Notes: generated from the sequence alone by a model not told the origin. A stretch of DNA of 64,000 nt from Camarhynchus parvulus (GCF_901933205.1 NC_044571.1:14759235-14823234), one strand, 5' to 3'. Shown: positions 41,092-54,525, numbered from the stretch's first letter. Program-made: numbers and translations.

Positions 41092-41513
41092 TGTGAGAAA
41101 TAGCTACTAACTTTTTGTAATTTTAGAAAGGTTTATTAAACCAGAAGACTGAATAGAGAAAATGTTACAGCACAGAGAGCAAAGGATTTTCCCCACCATG
41201 TGCTCTCCCTCCTGCACAATGGAGGTTTTGCCTTTCAACCCCTTAACCCCTCCCAAAGTTCTGTCCATCAACCCCTTCTTTTCTGTCCAGTGGTGGAGAT
41301 CTCTTACGCAGATCCTGACTGGAGGTCAGATGTCATCACAGTGACAAGCCAGCCCTCCCAGATGTCCCAACCCCGGCTGCCCCTTGATAACAGCGCAAGG
41401 GGGTAAAACATAACTATAAATCTATCAAACTTTTCTTAACCTATGTACATGATATTTGTCTGTAAATTGTGAGAGTCAATTACGGCATTACTCATCTCTC
41501 ACAGCAGGAATCC
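41092..41513 (-). mobile_element. ERV LTR (copy B)
   Basis: 422 bp, related to copy A: both begin TGTGAGAAA on the plus strand, share AAAGGTTTATTAAACC about 40 bp in, and share a far end with AATTGTGAGAG before a CATCT tail. It is flanked by GCAG at 41088-41091 and 41514-41517, a possible 4-bp target duplication. Between A and B lie about 170 bp, of which some 75 bp repeat the sequence found beyond A. Confidence 0.72.
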
Positions 41514-44500
41514 CGTGGTGTAGCTGTGTAACAATCTGAGTGTTTGATCTGGTTGCAGAGTACAGCGCCGTGATGTGTTCCTGCCCTTACTCAGGCTGCA
41601 GACCCCTCTGAGGTATTTCCCCACATCATCTCTGGGTGGGCTGCCAGGTGCTGGCTGCAGGGAGCCTCTGCAGCTAGAGCACTCAGCACCATGGACATTT
41701 TCTCCTAGCTGGAAACTTTGTTTTCAGAGGTATTCCCTGGCTGGAAAACCCCACTCAGGCAATTAACGCTCAGAGGGTGCATTTCACATTGCATCACCAC
41801 TCTCAGTACAAGAAAGATGTACCATTGTTTTAAATGTCACAGCTTTTCTTTGCTTCCTCTTTTAATATTTTTATTGTTTATTTTGGGGTTTTTGTTTGAT
41901 TGATTGTTTTTCTGTACCGAACATTTTACCAATCATTATTTTATTTGTATTAATATTTCGTCTGGTCCCTTCTGTATAGATCTTTGCCTTGTAGACATCA
42001 CAATTACCAGTCCATAATGGCTCCTAGCACCCTCTTTTCTTTTTGATGCTACTCCACCACCCAGATGCATTGCTACTGGCTATTTTCCACCCTGTGCCTG
42101 CAAGCAGCTGGGTGGTTTTGGTTATCATTGGAGAAATCAACAGGATTTTTTGCACCTCAAAGGAGGTAATAAACACTTTGCAGGATCAACCATTAGGCTT
42201 TGGCTTCCTTACTGATGAATTTGCTACAATGATAATTACTGAAGTTTCACTGTCGGCTGTTATGGGGAATGAAAATGAAAACAATTAAACTGTCCAAGAA
42301 ATCCCTCTAATCCCACTGTCATAAACTTTTTGCTACTTAAGCTCTTTTAGTCATTTTTCTTCATTAACAGACTATTTGGGTGTACTTGCTAATATGGTCA
42401 GGATGACACTGACAACAGTGACCAAGCTGTTGAGTGATACTTACACTGGAAATCGAATGCTTTTTAACACAGAGATTGTATAGGTGAATGAGAAGCACTT
42501 AACATAAACTCAGAGAACAATTTTCCCTATATTGATAAATAATTGCAAAGAATAATAATTATAGGCACACACCTGCATGGACTTGGCAGAGCTTACTGAA
42601 GTGCTAGAAAGGAAAAGCTTTTTTTTTTCCCCTTCAGAAGACACAAATTTAAAAGGTAGAAAGTGCTGCTGCGTAGTTCTCATTAACAGAGGTAAAAAAA
42701 GCCTCTCCAGCTCCTTATCAACAACTTTAATCATAGCATATGCTGTATGCTGCTTAATCTTTGCAAGCAATTATGAATTACAAATTACCTCATACAGGCC
42801 CAAAGCAACTGAAGATGGGTCTGCAGAATCTCTGCAGAATCATTTTATAGGGGTGACACTTTAAGTTGTGAGAATTTGTAGTAAAAATGTTAATGAAAAG
42901 CAGAAAATTGAATGAAAACTTGAATTTAAGTTCATTTGCATTTGTTACAGCCACTGTGCTTTAAACCTGTACAGGATAGAGAGAAAATGTAAAGGATAGC
43001 TCCTGAAAAAGTCATTGCAGAAGTAGTAATAATACCAATAACAGAGTATACTAGAATTTCTATAGGGTTTTCTTTGTAATAACATTTCAAACTGCTCTGC
43101 ATAATCAGTCCTTTAAAATTCAGTCTCTTATTTAATTACTTAGATATTATAAACTTCAAGATATGTTTTACCAGCTTTAAGAAACTGTTGGTTTTTTATC
43201 TTTCTAGACAATGTATTTGTATCAGCATTTGTAGTGAATCCATTAGCTAAAAAAAACCCAAACATGCTCATTAAGGTTCTATTTCATGTAAATGAGAACT
43301 GGCAGCCCAGCATAAAGTTTTAGACAGCTTTCTGATCTCAGCCAAGAAATGCCCAAACAAAAGTAAAATTATAATTGGTAAGGCTAAAGAGATGTGGAAG
43401 TTCAGAACATATTTCCATGCTCAAGAGGCTGTAGTGTTTGTAGCCCATTACAAATCCCAAAACTCTTGAATTAGTACTAGTCAAAAGGTAGGGATATTTG
43501 TTTCTTTTTCTCTGATATGAAAATGCTGATATCTGAGGGGTTTTTTTCACTTTTGGAACTGCTACTTGTTGCAAGATCTTGGGCCACGTACCTGTGGGTC
43601 ATTGGCATCTGGGTTCCACTTACAAAAAAAAAGGCCATATAATAAATGACAGGTATCCTGTCTTTATGGGCATTAGGTCTTTTGGAGAGCAAATATTTAG
43701 AATTCAAGTTGATCTGAAAGACTTCTATTTGACAGCTGTCATTTCAGAACCAGTGAGTGAAATTGTGTCTCTTTTGCAAGTTCCTTTGGTGCCGAAGCTT
43801 TGTGTCAGTGCAGGTAACAAGAAATTTTGATAACAGTATAACACAAGGAATGTTTCCACCTGACTTTTCCTGTGTTAAATAAAAGGGTTTATTGTGTCTG
43901 GCTAGACCTGCTGTTACACAGCACTTGGCTGCAGCTCCTTTGTGTGTGCACTACCGAGCTGCAAACAGTGGAAGGGTCAAAGCTGTCTTTCACTCCCCAG
44001 GTCACTCTGGCTGAACTGAGATGTAAATTAGAGAAAGAACATATGCGTGTCAAAAGGAGCATATGGCTCTCAATAATTTCTTCATAGTGAAGGTAGCAAT
44101 GTTTGTTATTTAAAACATTATTTTTGTGTTTTGGTAGAAAATATTTTTTGCCTAGTGTTCTTTGTCAGACAAATTGAAAGGATAAAAATTTTGACTTTTC
44201 TCTTTTTGTTTTGAAGCCCTGCATGTACGGGTATGTGCCACCTACATTTCAATTTTCAGCTGCTTTCTTACATATTTTTATTGACTGTAGGTAAAGGGCA
44301 AAAAAAAATAAAAAGGAGTTAAAAATAATTTTTTAAAAAGGCATAAATGTTTATCTTTCCAGTATTTCACAGGGACAATGCCCAGAAAATATAAATGAGA
44401 GAAAATATATTTTAAAAGACATATGATATATGCTCAGCTATATGAGAGTTGCTCTCATTATCCTGACAGAAATATAACAAATGCGTTGAAATAATTTTTA

Positions 44501-47464
44501 AAAAACCATGCAGGAAATTAAAATAGTTTAAAGTAGGATCTTTCATTTAGTCAACGAGATATCATTGGAAGGGAGTCAAGGGATGAACTCCCTCCCCTTT
44601 GCAACTTAAAACATCTCTCTGGCATCCCATCACAGTATTAATATGTTAACCTGGAGCACATTTGACTTCCTACTGCTTCCTCTGGCATCTGTGTGGACAG
44701 TGATCTCTATATGACATAAATATTAAAGGAGTTGCATGGGAGAAGCTGACTGCAGCAAGGGCTGCCCATCAAAGGGAAGTGAGGGGAGAGGAATTAAAGC
44801 AGATCCCCTGGCACTCCAGGTTACTGTCTGCAAAAGGTCAAAGCTTTTACCAGATGTGCAGGAGAATTAGAGAGTCTAAGGAGATAGTCTGGCTTTATTT
44901 CACCTTGACAATTCACTAGAGCAATGAAAAGAGACATGTCCCTGGGTTTACCTTTTGCCCAGGTTTTTCCTCTTGTAGAGCAGTGTGTTTGTAATTCTAG
45001 GCTAATTCTGCTCCAGACTCACAGACGTTCACGACCTCTGTCCCCTTCTTACCTTACTGTAACTGATACCCTTTTCATTCCCAGTGTGCTATCTCCTGGG
45101 AATGGCCAGATGTCTTTTAAATGACGTAATGGGAACAAAACTCTTTCCTAGGACTCCTAATTCCATAAGAAGTAATTTCCTTCTTTTCCCACTTGCACTT
45201 TTGGAGGGGCATTTTTTAACCCTTTTTATCAATTTTTCCAAATGGTGCAGAATTTTCCCCAAGCAGCCATACCTGCTCTCTGTGTGCAATCCACATGGTA
45301 TGTTATAAGCACTCTGTAGTTTGGAATCTTTAGAGTGTGGATGACTTAAATCATGATCCACAGCCTGGCTAAAGAGTACTGTGAAGACAAGGGCCAGTTC
45401 TCCAACTGTGGCCTCCCTGTCTGCTCCCAAATAGAGCTCTCCTTGCTGCCTCTTTTTGAGGGTTGCATTTATGGCTGAGGTAGTGGTGAGTAAGAGATCT
45501 ATAAATGGGTTCTGGTGAGGAGTAAACATCATGTGGTCGTTCACTTTGGAAGCTTGTTGAGTGGGAGGCATTTACTGAACCTTGGTGCACTTGCTGTAAT
45601 CACTGATCTTTTTCCAAGTGCTAATGCCTCTTTCATCCTGTGTGAAGTTACTTCTTATAAAATAGGATGCCTTAACAGAATTTTGGGGTTAAATATATAG
45701 GTCTGGGAACTATTGAAATAAAAAAAAAAATATTCAGTGCTCAAGTGATTCATGCATAGTCTTTAATTATATAATATTAGCACCAAATGTGGTCATTTTA
45801 TTGCATGTATGGAGATACAGCCAAAATCTGGATGGATTTCATATTTCTTGTTCTTTCAACTAGCATGCTCTCTAAGAACAGAAAACACTGACAACTGTAA
45901 CTATTAGTGTTTTTTTAAGAATAAATATTTTGTGTGCTTGCAGTTAACTACTTGGGTGTTTTCAGAGAATAAGAGGGAGATGCAGCATTAAAAACTGTAA
46001 TTTTGAAAAAGGGAAAAAATGTGAGATTTTTGCAATTAATTTCTTTATTTGCATTTATTTTTGAAGCTGTATCTGTGTTGAACAGCACATACATTAAATA
46101 ATTTCTTATATAAAAATAGCTACTGCTTTTTTCTGTGGTCAGAAACCTCAGGAATCCAGTCTTTTTTATTCCAGAAAACAACACTGGCATCCAACCGACT
46201 GCAATCATAGCCTTGCAGATTCTCAGTCAGGGAATGGAGAAGGGCTGAAAACTCCTCTAATGCCAAGATTCAGAGTGTTCCTGAGCATGTACTTATGTCC
46301 ACCCTTAATCAGGACAACATTTAAGCATTTGTTCTCAAGTATATTCTTTTTTTAAATGGCTGAGGGTTGTTCGGGGCGAGGTTGATTGGAGCAGCGAGGG
46401 AGTCTGATGGTGATAACCTGCAGCAGCTGAAAGAATCACCAGAGAACATAACTGTGAGCATTGCTAATGTACCATAAGCAACCTATTTTTGAGTTTACAG
46501 GCTCCCATGGATCTCTGGAGGAGTTTGTGCTCTAAAAATAACGTGCCTTTGGGAGCTGGGACAGGGAGAATTGCAGCTGGCCTGTGGGAGGTCTGAGTGG
46601 ATTAGAGCATCACAGGGAGATAATAGAGAGTCCACTGACTGCAAAGGGAGCTCAGGTAGTAATTATAAGCAACCAGAGAGCAGAGAGTATACCTGAGAGA
46701 AAGATGATACAGTTACCAGGTGTTAAAATAGCACCACTTGCAAGCAGCATGCTTTAGACAAAATTTTAGAAGAGTGGGCTTGATTTTCCTCAGCACCTGA
46801 ACCCCATGGAAATATTTATCATCATGGCAATTTGGGTTTTCCTTCTTTTAGATGGCAAGTGGCAGCATTCCTGGCATCTCTAGTTTTTGGTTTTTATTGC
46901 TCCTCCTGCTAACTAGCTACTCTTGTAGGCACGTGGTCTCATGGAAGGCTGGGTTTCCTTTCCTTGGAGCTGCTGTGTCCCAGCTGGGACTGGAAGAACT
47001 GGGCACAGCAGGTCTTTGGGTGGACCATTGCCTAGTGAGAGACCTGTGTCATGGAAGGAGGGAGGCAGAGAGGTGATTGGTTGGCTGGATGGGATACAGT
47101 GCCAGTTTGGACCTTTCAGCCCTGAGGTAATGAAGGTGTTAAGGGATATTGATTTCAGTGGGAGCTGAAGGTCGAAGGTGCGGTAACTATGAGGAAACAA
47201 AGAAAGGACAAAGAAGTATTTGAAAAAATGGAGCATGTGAGCAAAAGTAATCCCATCAACCAGATTATTGTCTTATTAGCAACACAGTAATACAGTTTAT
47301 AGTACCTTGCTGTGTTAGTTTGTAAACTCACTGATGGCTCCACAGCCAGCAGGGGCACAAGGGACCTTGCACATGGCCCATGAATCCACCTTGGCCCTCA
47401 TGAGCAGAGGACAGCTTCCCCTGCGACAAGCAAAGCCTCTGCCAGACTTACAGACTGCCTGACC

Positions 47465-47740
47465 CCCAAGACCACCTCAGGAAAACATCCAGTCCAACGT
47501 CCTGCTCAGGTCATTGCTCAGGGTCAGGGTTTGGGTATCTCCAAGAATGGAGATTCCACAACCCTCCTGGGCAACCTGGACTAGTGTTTGACCACCCTGA
47601 TGGTAAAAGTTTTATTTCCTATCTAGATGAATTTCCCTGTATTTCGATTTGTGCCTGTTGTCTCCTTTCCTGTCGCCAGACAGAGGAAAGTCTGTCTCCA
47701 TCCTTTTTATACCCAAAGGCTTTGTACCCACCTTCTTTGT
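47465..47740 (-). mobile_element. CR1 LINE 3'-end fragment, diverged
   Basis: The plus strand reads like a CR1 3' end in reverse: CATCCAGTCCAACGTCCTGC, then a GGAGATTCCACAACCCTCCT segment, TTCCCTGTATTTCGATTTGT, and a CTGTCGCCAGACAGAGGAAA segment. It is 5'-truncated with no coding capacity. Confidence 0.82.
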
Positions 47741-49735
47741 ATTACCACAATCCTTGGGGGCTTGATGTGCCCAGCACAGGATGGCTGTCATTAGGAACTC
47801 AGGAAGCAAGGACAGATTAAACTACTTAAGGAAGATCAGCATGTAGCTCCCATGCAAGGCAGATGTGTCCTCCAGAGTGATACCTGCAGAAAACACAGCC
47901 TTTAATCTAAAATGCTGAGTCTGCTAGAAAGGTACAAAAAATATAATGCAATCCTAAAATCCAGAATGCTAAATTACAGCTGTCCATCATGCCACAATCT
48001 GCCCACAATGTGTTTGGAGGCAGAATCTGTCACTGGCCTCTTTCAGCAGAAGGATCAGAAAACACTTGTGATGCTGAGGACCACACTGTGCTCAGATTTG
48101 CCTGCTGTGCCCTGCACACTCTTTCTCCTGATCCCAGGCTTGAGCCCTTGAGTTCAGTCATAGCCAGCAATGTTTCATTCACATACCACTTGAAAACAGC
48201 CACCCTGTGATACTCAGGAGCAGGCACAGAAGAGTTTGAAAGAGAGAGGAGTATAATCCTGAATGCTGAAGCCCATGGAGAGTGTGTGTAGGCAGGAGGT
48301 AATTATATAGGACAGGATTATTTGTGCGTGTGTATCCCAGGGAGCCATCAAATACAGCCCTAAAGCTGGGTTTTGTTTTTGAGAGCAGAAAGAGAAATAC
48401 CTTAAATTACCTGACTGGAAGGAAATTTCAGCTGAAACAGAGCAGTGCATTGCCTTACTGAGCCCAGCTATGAGATGGCCACGCTGTTTGATTGCTAAGG
48501 GCCACAGAGTGTTGGTAGCACTACTTGTGGTGTTATGGCCACTTCACCTGGGCAATGACTCCCTCTCACTCTCTTTCAAGACAAGTTAATTAACATTTCA
48601 TTTCTTTGTTTAAAGGTTGCCATCACTTTCAAGCAGTCTGTGTAAGCCATGCAGGGTTTCTCCTAATAGCACCTCTCTTCTCCAGGGAGGAGTTTTTTCT
48701 GAAAGCAAAGCAATCCCAGCCTGCTGAATGTCCCTCCAGTGTTTGCTCAAATGCACACAGCCTGCATGTGCTCAGGAGCACAGCAAAAACTCCCTTCATG
48801 TAACTCATCATGAGATATAGAAGGTTGTCATTTTTTATTCTCTCCTGTGACTTTTTCTCTCTTTTCTAAGCATTTATTAAACATTCATGAGTTCAATAAA
48901 ATTTACCAAAGGTAGACACATTCCTCCACCTCAAATACTTATATCTTAGCTGATTAAACATGTGTGCTGAGAAAGTTAGTGTCTTCACCTGTTGAGAGTT
49001 AATTGCAAAACCCATTTTCAGGTTTTCAATATTGAGCTGTCTAGAACCACTGATATCAATTGCAACCATGGTATTTCTGAACTTCAAAGAGAACAGAAAT
49101 TGACCCTATGCTGGGATTCAAATTAGCTGTGACTGTGCAGGAAAAAGTCTGTAGATGGGTCAAAGGAAATTGCTCATCACTCCCTAGACAGAAGCTAAGT
49201 ACCCCCTGAACCTTGCTTTAGCTAAATAAATAAATAAGTGGGATTTATGGAAAGAACACAGAAGATATTTTGCCACTATTTCTAGAATACTGTCCTTAGT
49301 GCTGGTCAGTCATGAGAATTAAAGCAGAAATAGGGAGAAGTGGAGCTGTGACAAAAGTAGTTACAGGAAGATATACACTGCCAAAAGAAGAGAGGCTAAA
49401 ATTTCCTCAGGACTATTCAGTTTCACTGCACCAGTGAAGACTCTAACGGGCAGAACAGAAAAGGCAAGAGAAGAGGATAATCAAAGCAGTTAAAAAAATT
49501 AAAAATGCACTGACATATATATGTACATATCATTAAGTAGCATTTAATGGTAAAATTAAATACCATTTTGATTTTTATGAATTGATGCATCCCTACTCCC
49601 TGCAGCACAGCCACACTGCTGAGCCACATGGCAGGATTTGCCTCCTGTGCCTGCTGGAGCAGTGGCAGGGCTTTCCTGGGGCTGAGCCCCACTCAGGGTC
49701 TGTGCAGGGCTGCACCTGCGTGCCCCAGGCTCTGC

Positions 49736-49779
49736 TGGATGGGGTGGGATGGGATGGGGTGGGATGGGATGGGATGGGG
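49736..49779. repeat. (GGGAT/GGGGT)n pentanucleotide repeat
   Basis: About nine 5-bp units, alternating GGGAT and GGGGT, inside a GC-rich patch (about 49590-49800). Its closely spaced G-runs could support a G-quadruplex. Overlapping frames of 70-97 codons on both strands are products of the repeat and are not genes. Confidence 0.9.
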
Positions 49780-50590
49780 CAGAGACCCAGCGCCCTGTAC
49801 CAAGGGCAAAACTCAAGGTTTCAGAGGCCTGAAGTCTTGACAGAATCATGAAATTTTATCAGACAGACATCTGAAGAGCAGGTGGGAAAAGCTACTGGAT
49901 CACAAAGATTCATATTCCCTAAGCCTGGCTGTAAACAAGTGCTGTGAGAGAAGGAAAAATTGCAGGTGTGGGGAGAGTCCTCCCTCTCACAGCTTTTCTG
50001 CATGATCTGAAAATACCTGTGAGTGCACTGATAATGATTAATTTCTGGTCTTGTATTTGTTGCACAGGTCTGACAAGTGAAACCGAATGGATTCCAAAGA
50101 ATGGAGAAAATTTCAAATATTTTATATATTTGTATGAAGACTATGAACTTCCCAACTCTTCAATACCCCATAAGAAGCATCTTCTTTGTACATTTATATC
50201 AATGCTTTCTCATCCATTTTGTTTAACATAGGAAAGTAGTGCTGAAATAGAACAAGGCAATGAATATGTGTATGTACAGGAATGATTTTGACCTGGGAAT
50301 GGGAAGTAGTGTAATTTCAAGTTTGAGCAAAAATAGAAAAAAACTTACAATAATTACATCATTATTTTCAATTAATTTGGTTTATTTCTTTTTGAAAAAT
50401 GTCAATGCATACAAAAGAGTTTTTAAATTAATTCACAAAGTGCAGAATCAATGAGGGATATAACATCTTATGTTCTGCTGTGAGTTCCTAGTTATAGGAG
50501 AGGAATCATGTATCGTGTAATAAAGGAAATTAAAATATTAAAAGCAATGGTCTTTATGGTGAGTTGAGCTAAATTCTTCTTTTGTTGTAG

Positions 50591-51125
50591 AGACAAAGTA
50601 TTTCTTTTCCTCCAGAATCTAAAATACACTGCTGTTCTGATACTTATGCATCACCTTTATACAATGAATATACAAGATGTGAGGTAGCTGACAGAAAACC
50701 TGCAACCTTTATTCAAATAAAGAGTCATGCAGCCTTGATGGAACATGTTTGTGAATACAGCTTGAAGGATCATTATCTTCAAAAGCTCAAATCAAAAGGG
50801 GACACTGGAATATGGATGCTGGGCTAAAGTAATGTATGATCACAGCACCTCTTACATAGAGTGATTAATCCTTGATGCTTGCATTATATGGACTGTACAT
50901 AAAAGAACACTGATGCATATTCCATTTTTGGAACTGAGATCTTATTATAAGAGAAATTTAATACACTCTGTCTCCATGGTCTCTTTTATGTTACTCACTG
51001 TAAAGGGATATGAGGAGCTGTTTTTAATAATATTCTTCTAATGCTGATTGAAACTATTCTACTTTGAAACTCTCTGCCTGGCTCTTGTTTATTCAAATAA
51101 AATAAAGATAATTATTCTGGTTAGA
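50591..51125 (+). other. SMPX: Candidate SMPX exon 5 (3' UTR only)
   Basis: A good acceptor with a pyrimidine-rich run (TTCTTCTTTTGTTGTAG) ends at 50590. The following roughly 530 nt is repeat-free, has no long open frame, and ends in two overlapping AATAAA hexamers at 51096-51101 and 51101-51106. An additional AATAAA occurs at 50716-50721. The donor at 20538 demands a downstream UTR exon, and I saw no better acceptor plus polyadenylation combination in the interval, although I could not scan it exhaustively. The exon end is set about 20 nt after the last signal. Inference from splice-site and polyadenylation signals; homology to other species was not tested. Confidence 0.5.
51096..51106 (+). 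terminator. Overlapping AATAAA polyadenylation signals (candidate SMPX 3' end)
   Basis: AATAAA at 51096-51101 shares one base with a second AATAAA at 51101-51106. Cleavage would be expected at about 51115-51130. A proximal AATAAA at 50716 sits in the same 14-nt context (TTTATTCAAATAAA), which recurs at 51088-51101. Confidence 0.45.
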
Positions 51126-54100
51126 AAACAGATTTCAAGTTGAATATTACTTACAATGGCATCCATCTAATTCTTGTTTGCTCCATCAGATAATACCAGA
51201 GCTAACTGAAATGATTTTTGAATTTTAAGTTTCCATATATTTGCATTACTTTGTACAGGAAATTAGAAAGGAGCTGTACTCTCTGCAGCTCAATTAAAAT
51301 GACATTATTGTACTTTTTGCTTTGAATATGCAATATCAACATTGCTTACTGTCCTGTTCATCCTTATATGCTCTGATTTCCCTTAATGCATTTCTTGGAG
51401 GTGAATATCCCTGAAGGTTGAAATGGAAATGTCAAGAGATGGAATGTATCAGGAGCAGCTTTCATTTACATCACAATGAGATTAACATGTCTGTTCAATC
51501 GAAAATGAACAGTTTTCCCCAACACTGCATTATCAGTCACTGATATTGGACTGCATTGTTCTTACCAGTCTGGAAATGATAAAAAGGAGAAAACACATTG
51601 ATCCAAAAGCATGCTGAAGGTGAGATGAATCAGGGCCTTGGCTTTTGTTTTCTTTACTCACTTAAAAAATACTAATTTCAGAGAACTGGGGAAAGGTAAA
51701 GCCCCATTTCCCTCCTCCTTTTATAGTTAGGAAACTTCACAGTGGAATTCCAGAGTATGGAGGGAGTTGTGGCCACATCCCAGTCGTCACACCTGAATGT
51801 GTAGGTGAAAGAAAGAAAACCCATCCCTGACAGAGGAGTGTGGTTCTTTTGCCAGATTTAAAATCCTTGCTTCCAAATAGAGGGGTACCACCAGGGGCCA
51901 CTGAAACATCTTCAGATTGGCAAGGGACCAGTCAGAGGCAAAGAATACTTTTTCTGAGCTTTGTCTTTATTTTAAACGAAAATTTTTTACACTCCCTGGA
52001 GACTGACAGCTAATGAGGAGTAGGGATCAGTTAGAACCCTGAGTTAAGTCTAAGGACTACAAGCAATCCTTAATAGAACATTAGCAACCAAGCACTAGGA
52101 AAAAAGGTGGCTGTGAAAATTCTCTGTCTCAGCTAGCAAAAGAGTTTACAGCTGGCCTGAACCATCTTGTGCTAGTGAGGTTATTTTTCATCTAGGCTTT
52201 ATTAAAGGGTCTGACTGTAGGGTGTGCACAGGCCAGTGAAAGATGTCCCAGACAGCTCTGCAGCCTAGTGCTTCTGGCATGGGACATTCCATACCCCAGA
52301 TGGTAGAGTCTGGCACAAGTTTAGGGAAGGATTGAGGTCTTACAGTGAAGAATGAGCACACATAATAACAGATCATGCTAAAATCATGCCCTTTCCTGTG
52401 CTCACAAGGGAGTCTTTTTGGGTGTGAGCCAAACTCACTGGCAGGGTCAGTGTGTGAACACCTCCCTAATGACCACCCCTAGAGAGCGGAGCCAGAGGAA
52501 TGGCTGCACCAAAGCAAACACTTACCAAGCTCCCCTCCACCCCTGTCCCCGACCCTTCCAGCAGGGGACCCATGACACAAAGCAAAATGATGACCTGGAT
52601 TTCAGTGTCATCTCTGTGCCCTGGTCTCCTTGCGGTGCTGGTGTGAGAGTAAATCAAAGGACAGTTCTGCCCCTGTGTCACCAAGCACTGGGCGTGAAAG
52701 GTGGGGGAGAGTTTCCTTTGTTAACTCCCTACCCAGAGCTCTGCATTGAATTTTCTTTTTTCTCCTAATGCCAAAAAAGAGATTTTGTTAATCTAATAGA
52801 AACTGCTCAACGATGTTGTGGCAACATGTTCTGTTAGAAAAAAACAGAAATAGGTGTCATGCAGTGCCCACAGCAAAGGGTTTAGTCTAATGAGACAGCA
52901 AGACCCCAACACATCTGGGAAGAGAGTTTTAATCACTGGCTAGTGAATAAAACCACACTTTAATGATTTTCTGGTTATCTGCACAGAAAAATTCAAACAC
53001 GTTTAGCTTAGAGGTAAAGCTAGAGGTAAAATAATAATGACTGTTACTTGAAAATTTTGGGGAGTTTGAATGTATCTCTGTTGGTTACTCTGGTTTAATC
53101 ACTTTCAGTTAAAAGATTATATTGCTTCTGCATTTCTGAGGAAAATAGTGTTATTTGTCTTAAAACTCTGGAGGCTTAGATTTATGCATTAATTTGAATT
53201 ATAGAACTAAACTGGTGGTTTTATCTTTTCTGTGGTGGTGTAAGCTAGTAGTAAAAGCAAGCAGTTAAAAAAACCAAACAAACCAGTACTTCCCCGCTGT
53301 ACTGCTTTACATATTGTATCAGTAAAACATCTGTAGTTACATGCAGCTGTGTTTATGGATGTGAGTTGCCCAAATCAGTCTGGAGGCACAGTTCACTGAG
53401 TTCAATGGCATCTCACCAGGACTGTGCTCAGTGTACTCACAAGGGTGGTAAAGAAGGTCCTTTTATTTATCTCATTTTATGTAGTCTGTAAATTATTTAT
53501 GTGAAGGCATTAAAAAATCCGTCAGTATGACCATTTTTTATTATAAAAAATTGATGTTGAGAGAAGAGAATCACGGAAGAGGATCCAAGAAAAATTGTTG
53601 TATCTTTTCTTTAGCTTTAGGGGCAAAATATTAAAACAATTTTCTTTTGCCTGCCCTTGTGACTAAGTCCCAGTTTCTCTAATGTATGCATATTTAATTT
53701 GAATGAGTTTTTGCAGATTAAATAACGCACTTGGAAAAAAGATCCTAATTTTGGTATATGGGCTTCCTAGTACTACTGATGCATAAATAATTACAAAGAA
53801 AACTTCCCCTAAAGCCAGTTTTTTAGTCCTCAAAAAATACTGCAGCCCCAAGGTAAAATATTCTGTAGAGACAAAAAATCTGAGGGTTGGATATAAGATC
53901 AGTTAAACCTGGTAAAATCCAGTTTTCCTGTGTCTTTGGAAGAAGTTAAAAGCCATTTATAAAATAAGCACACCTATCCATATGTTCTATGTACTTCCCA
54001 CTACATTACTTTGCAGTAATCCATGATGTGGATGCTTTCAAAGGCATCCTGCAGAAGACTGGTGACTGACTGCAAGTGCAAGTGAAGTGAGAGTTGGGGG

Positions 54101-54520
54101 TTTCTTAAACACTGGTGGATGGTAAATCTTGTCTGGTTACTAATTAAATTTGATTCCATCTGGATGTCATACTGTGAAAAGGGGTTTAATCCTTCACTGC
54201 ATCTTTAGGGAAACTGGAATTAATTTTGTCTTTCTTACAGATGCTGCATCCACAGTGAATGTTTTTTACAGGTACTGCAATAGTTTCTGTTGAGAATGAT
54301 CTTCATCTGGTACAGTGGTACTTCACTTCCATCTAATGCTTTCCTAGCTGAGCAATTGCAGGGTTTTAGTGGTGCATAGCACATCTCCCTTCCAACAGGA
54401 GACTGACAATCCAAGCCCTGGATCTTCTATGCTCAGCACATAGCTATCAACCCTGCGAGGCAAGTCTGGGCACAAGGGGCAGGATTCACACATTTTTGGG
54501 CATGAGGAGGATCCATATGA
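51126..54520. other. Non-coding, downstream of candidate SMPX end
   Basis: AT-rich unique sequence. A 116-codon frame at 52418-52768 has no recognisable domain or splice framing. No repeat or RNA gene was recognised. Confidence 0.55.
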
Positions 54521-54525
54521 GTAGA

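Larger units (their letters stand above)
20539..50590 (+). other. SMPX: Presumed SMPX intron 4 (about 30 kb)
   Basis: Bounded by a consensus donor (GTGAGT) at 20539 and the candidate acceptor at 50590. It carries CR1 fragments, a short ERV and four further LTRs, all listed separately. Outside these, 21575-25400, 28031-39550 and 41514-47460 hold no gene I can support. The whole interval is intron only if the candidate exon 5 is right; otherwise its distal part is intergenic. Confidence 0.5.

Noticed and set aside
45089..45571. 160-codon minus-strand frame, the longest in the window
   Set aside because: Matches no family I know and lacks compositional or splice support; inside the presumed SMPX intron. 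A protein search would settle it.
49556..49851. 89-97 codon frames on both strands
   Set aside because: Produced by the GGGAT/GGGGT repeat and adjoining GC-rich sequence.
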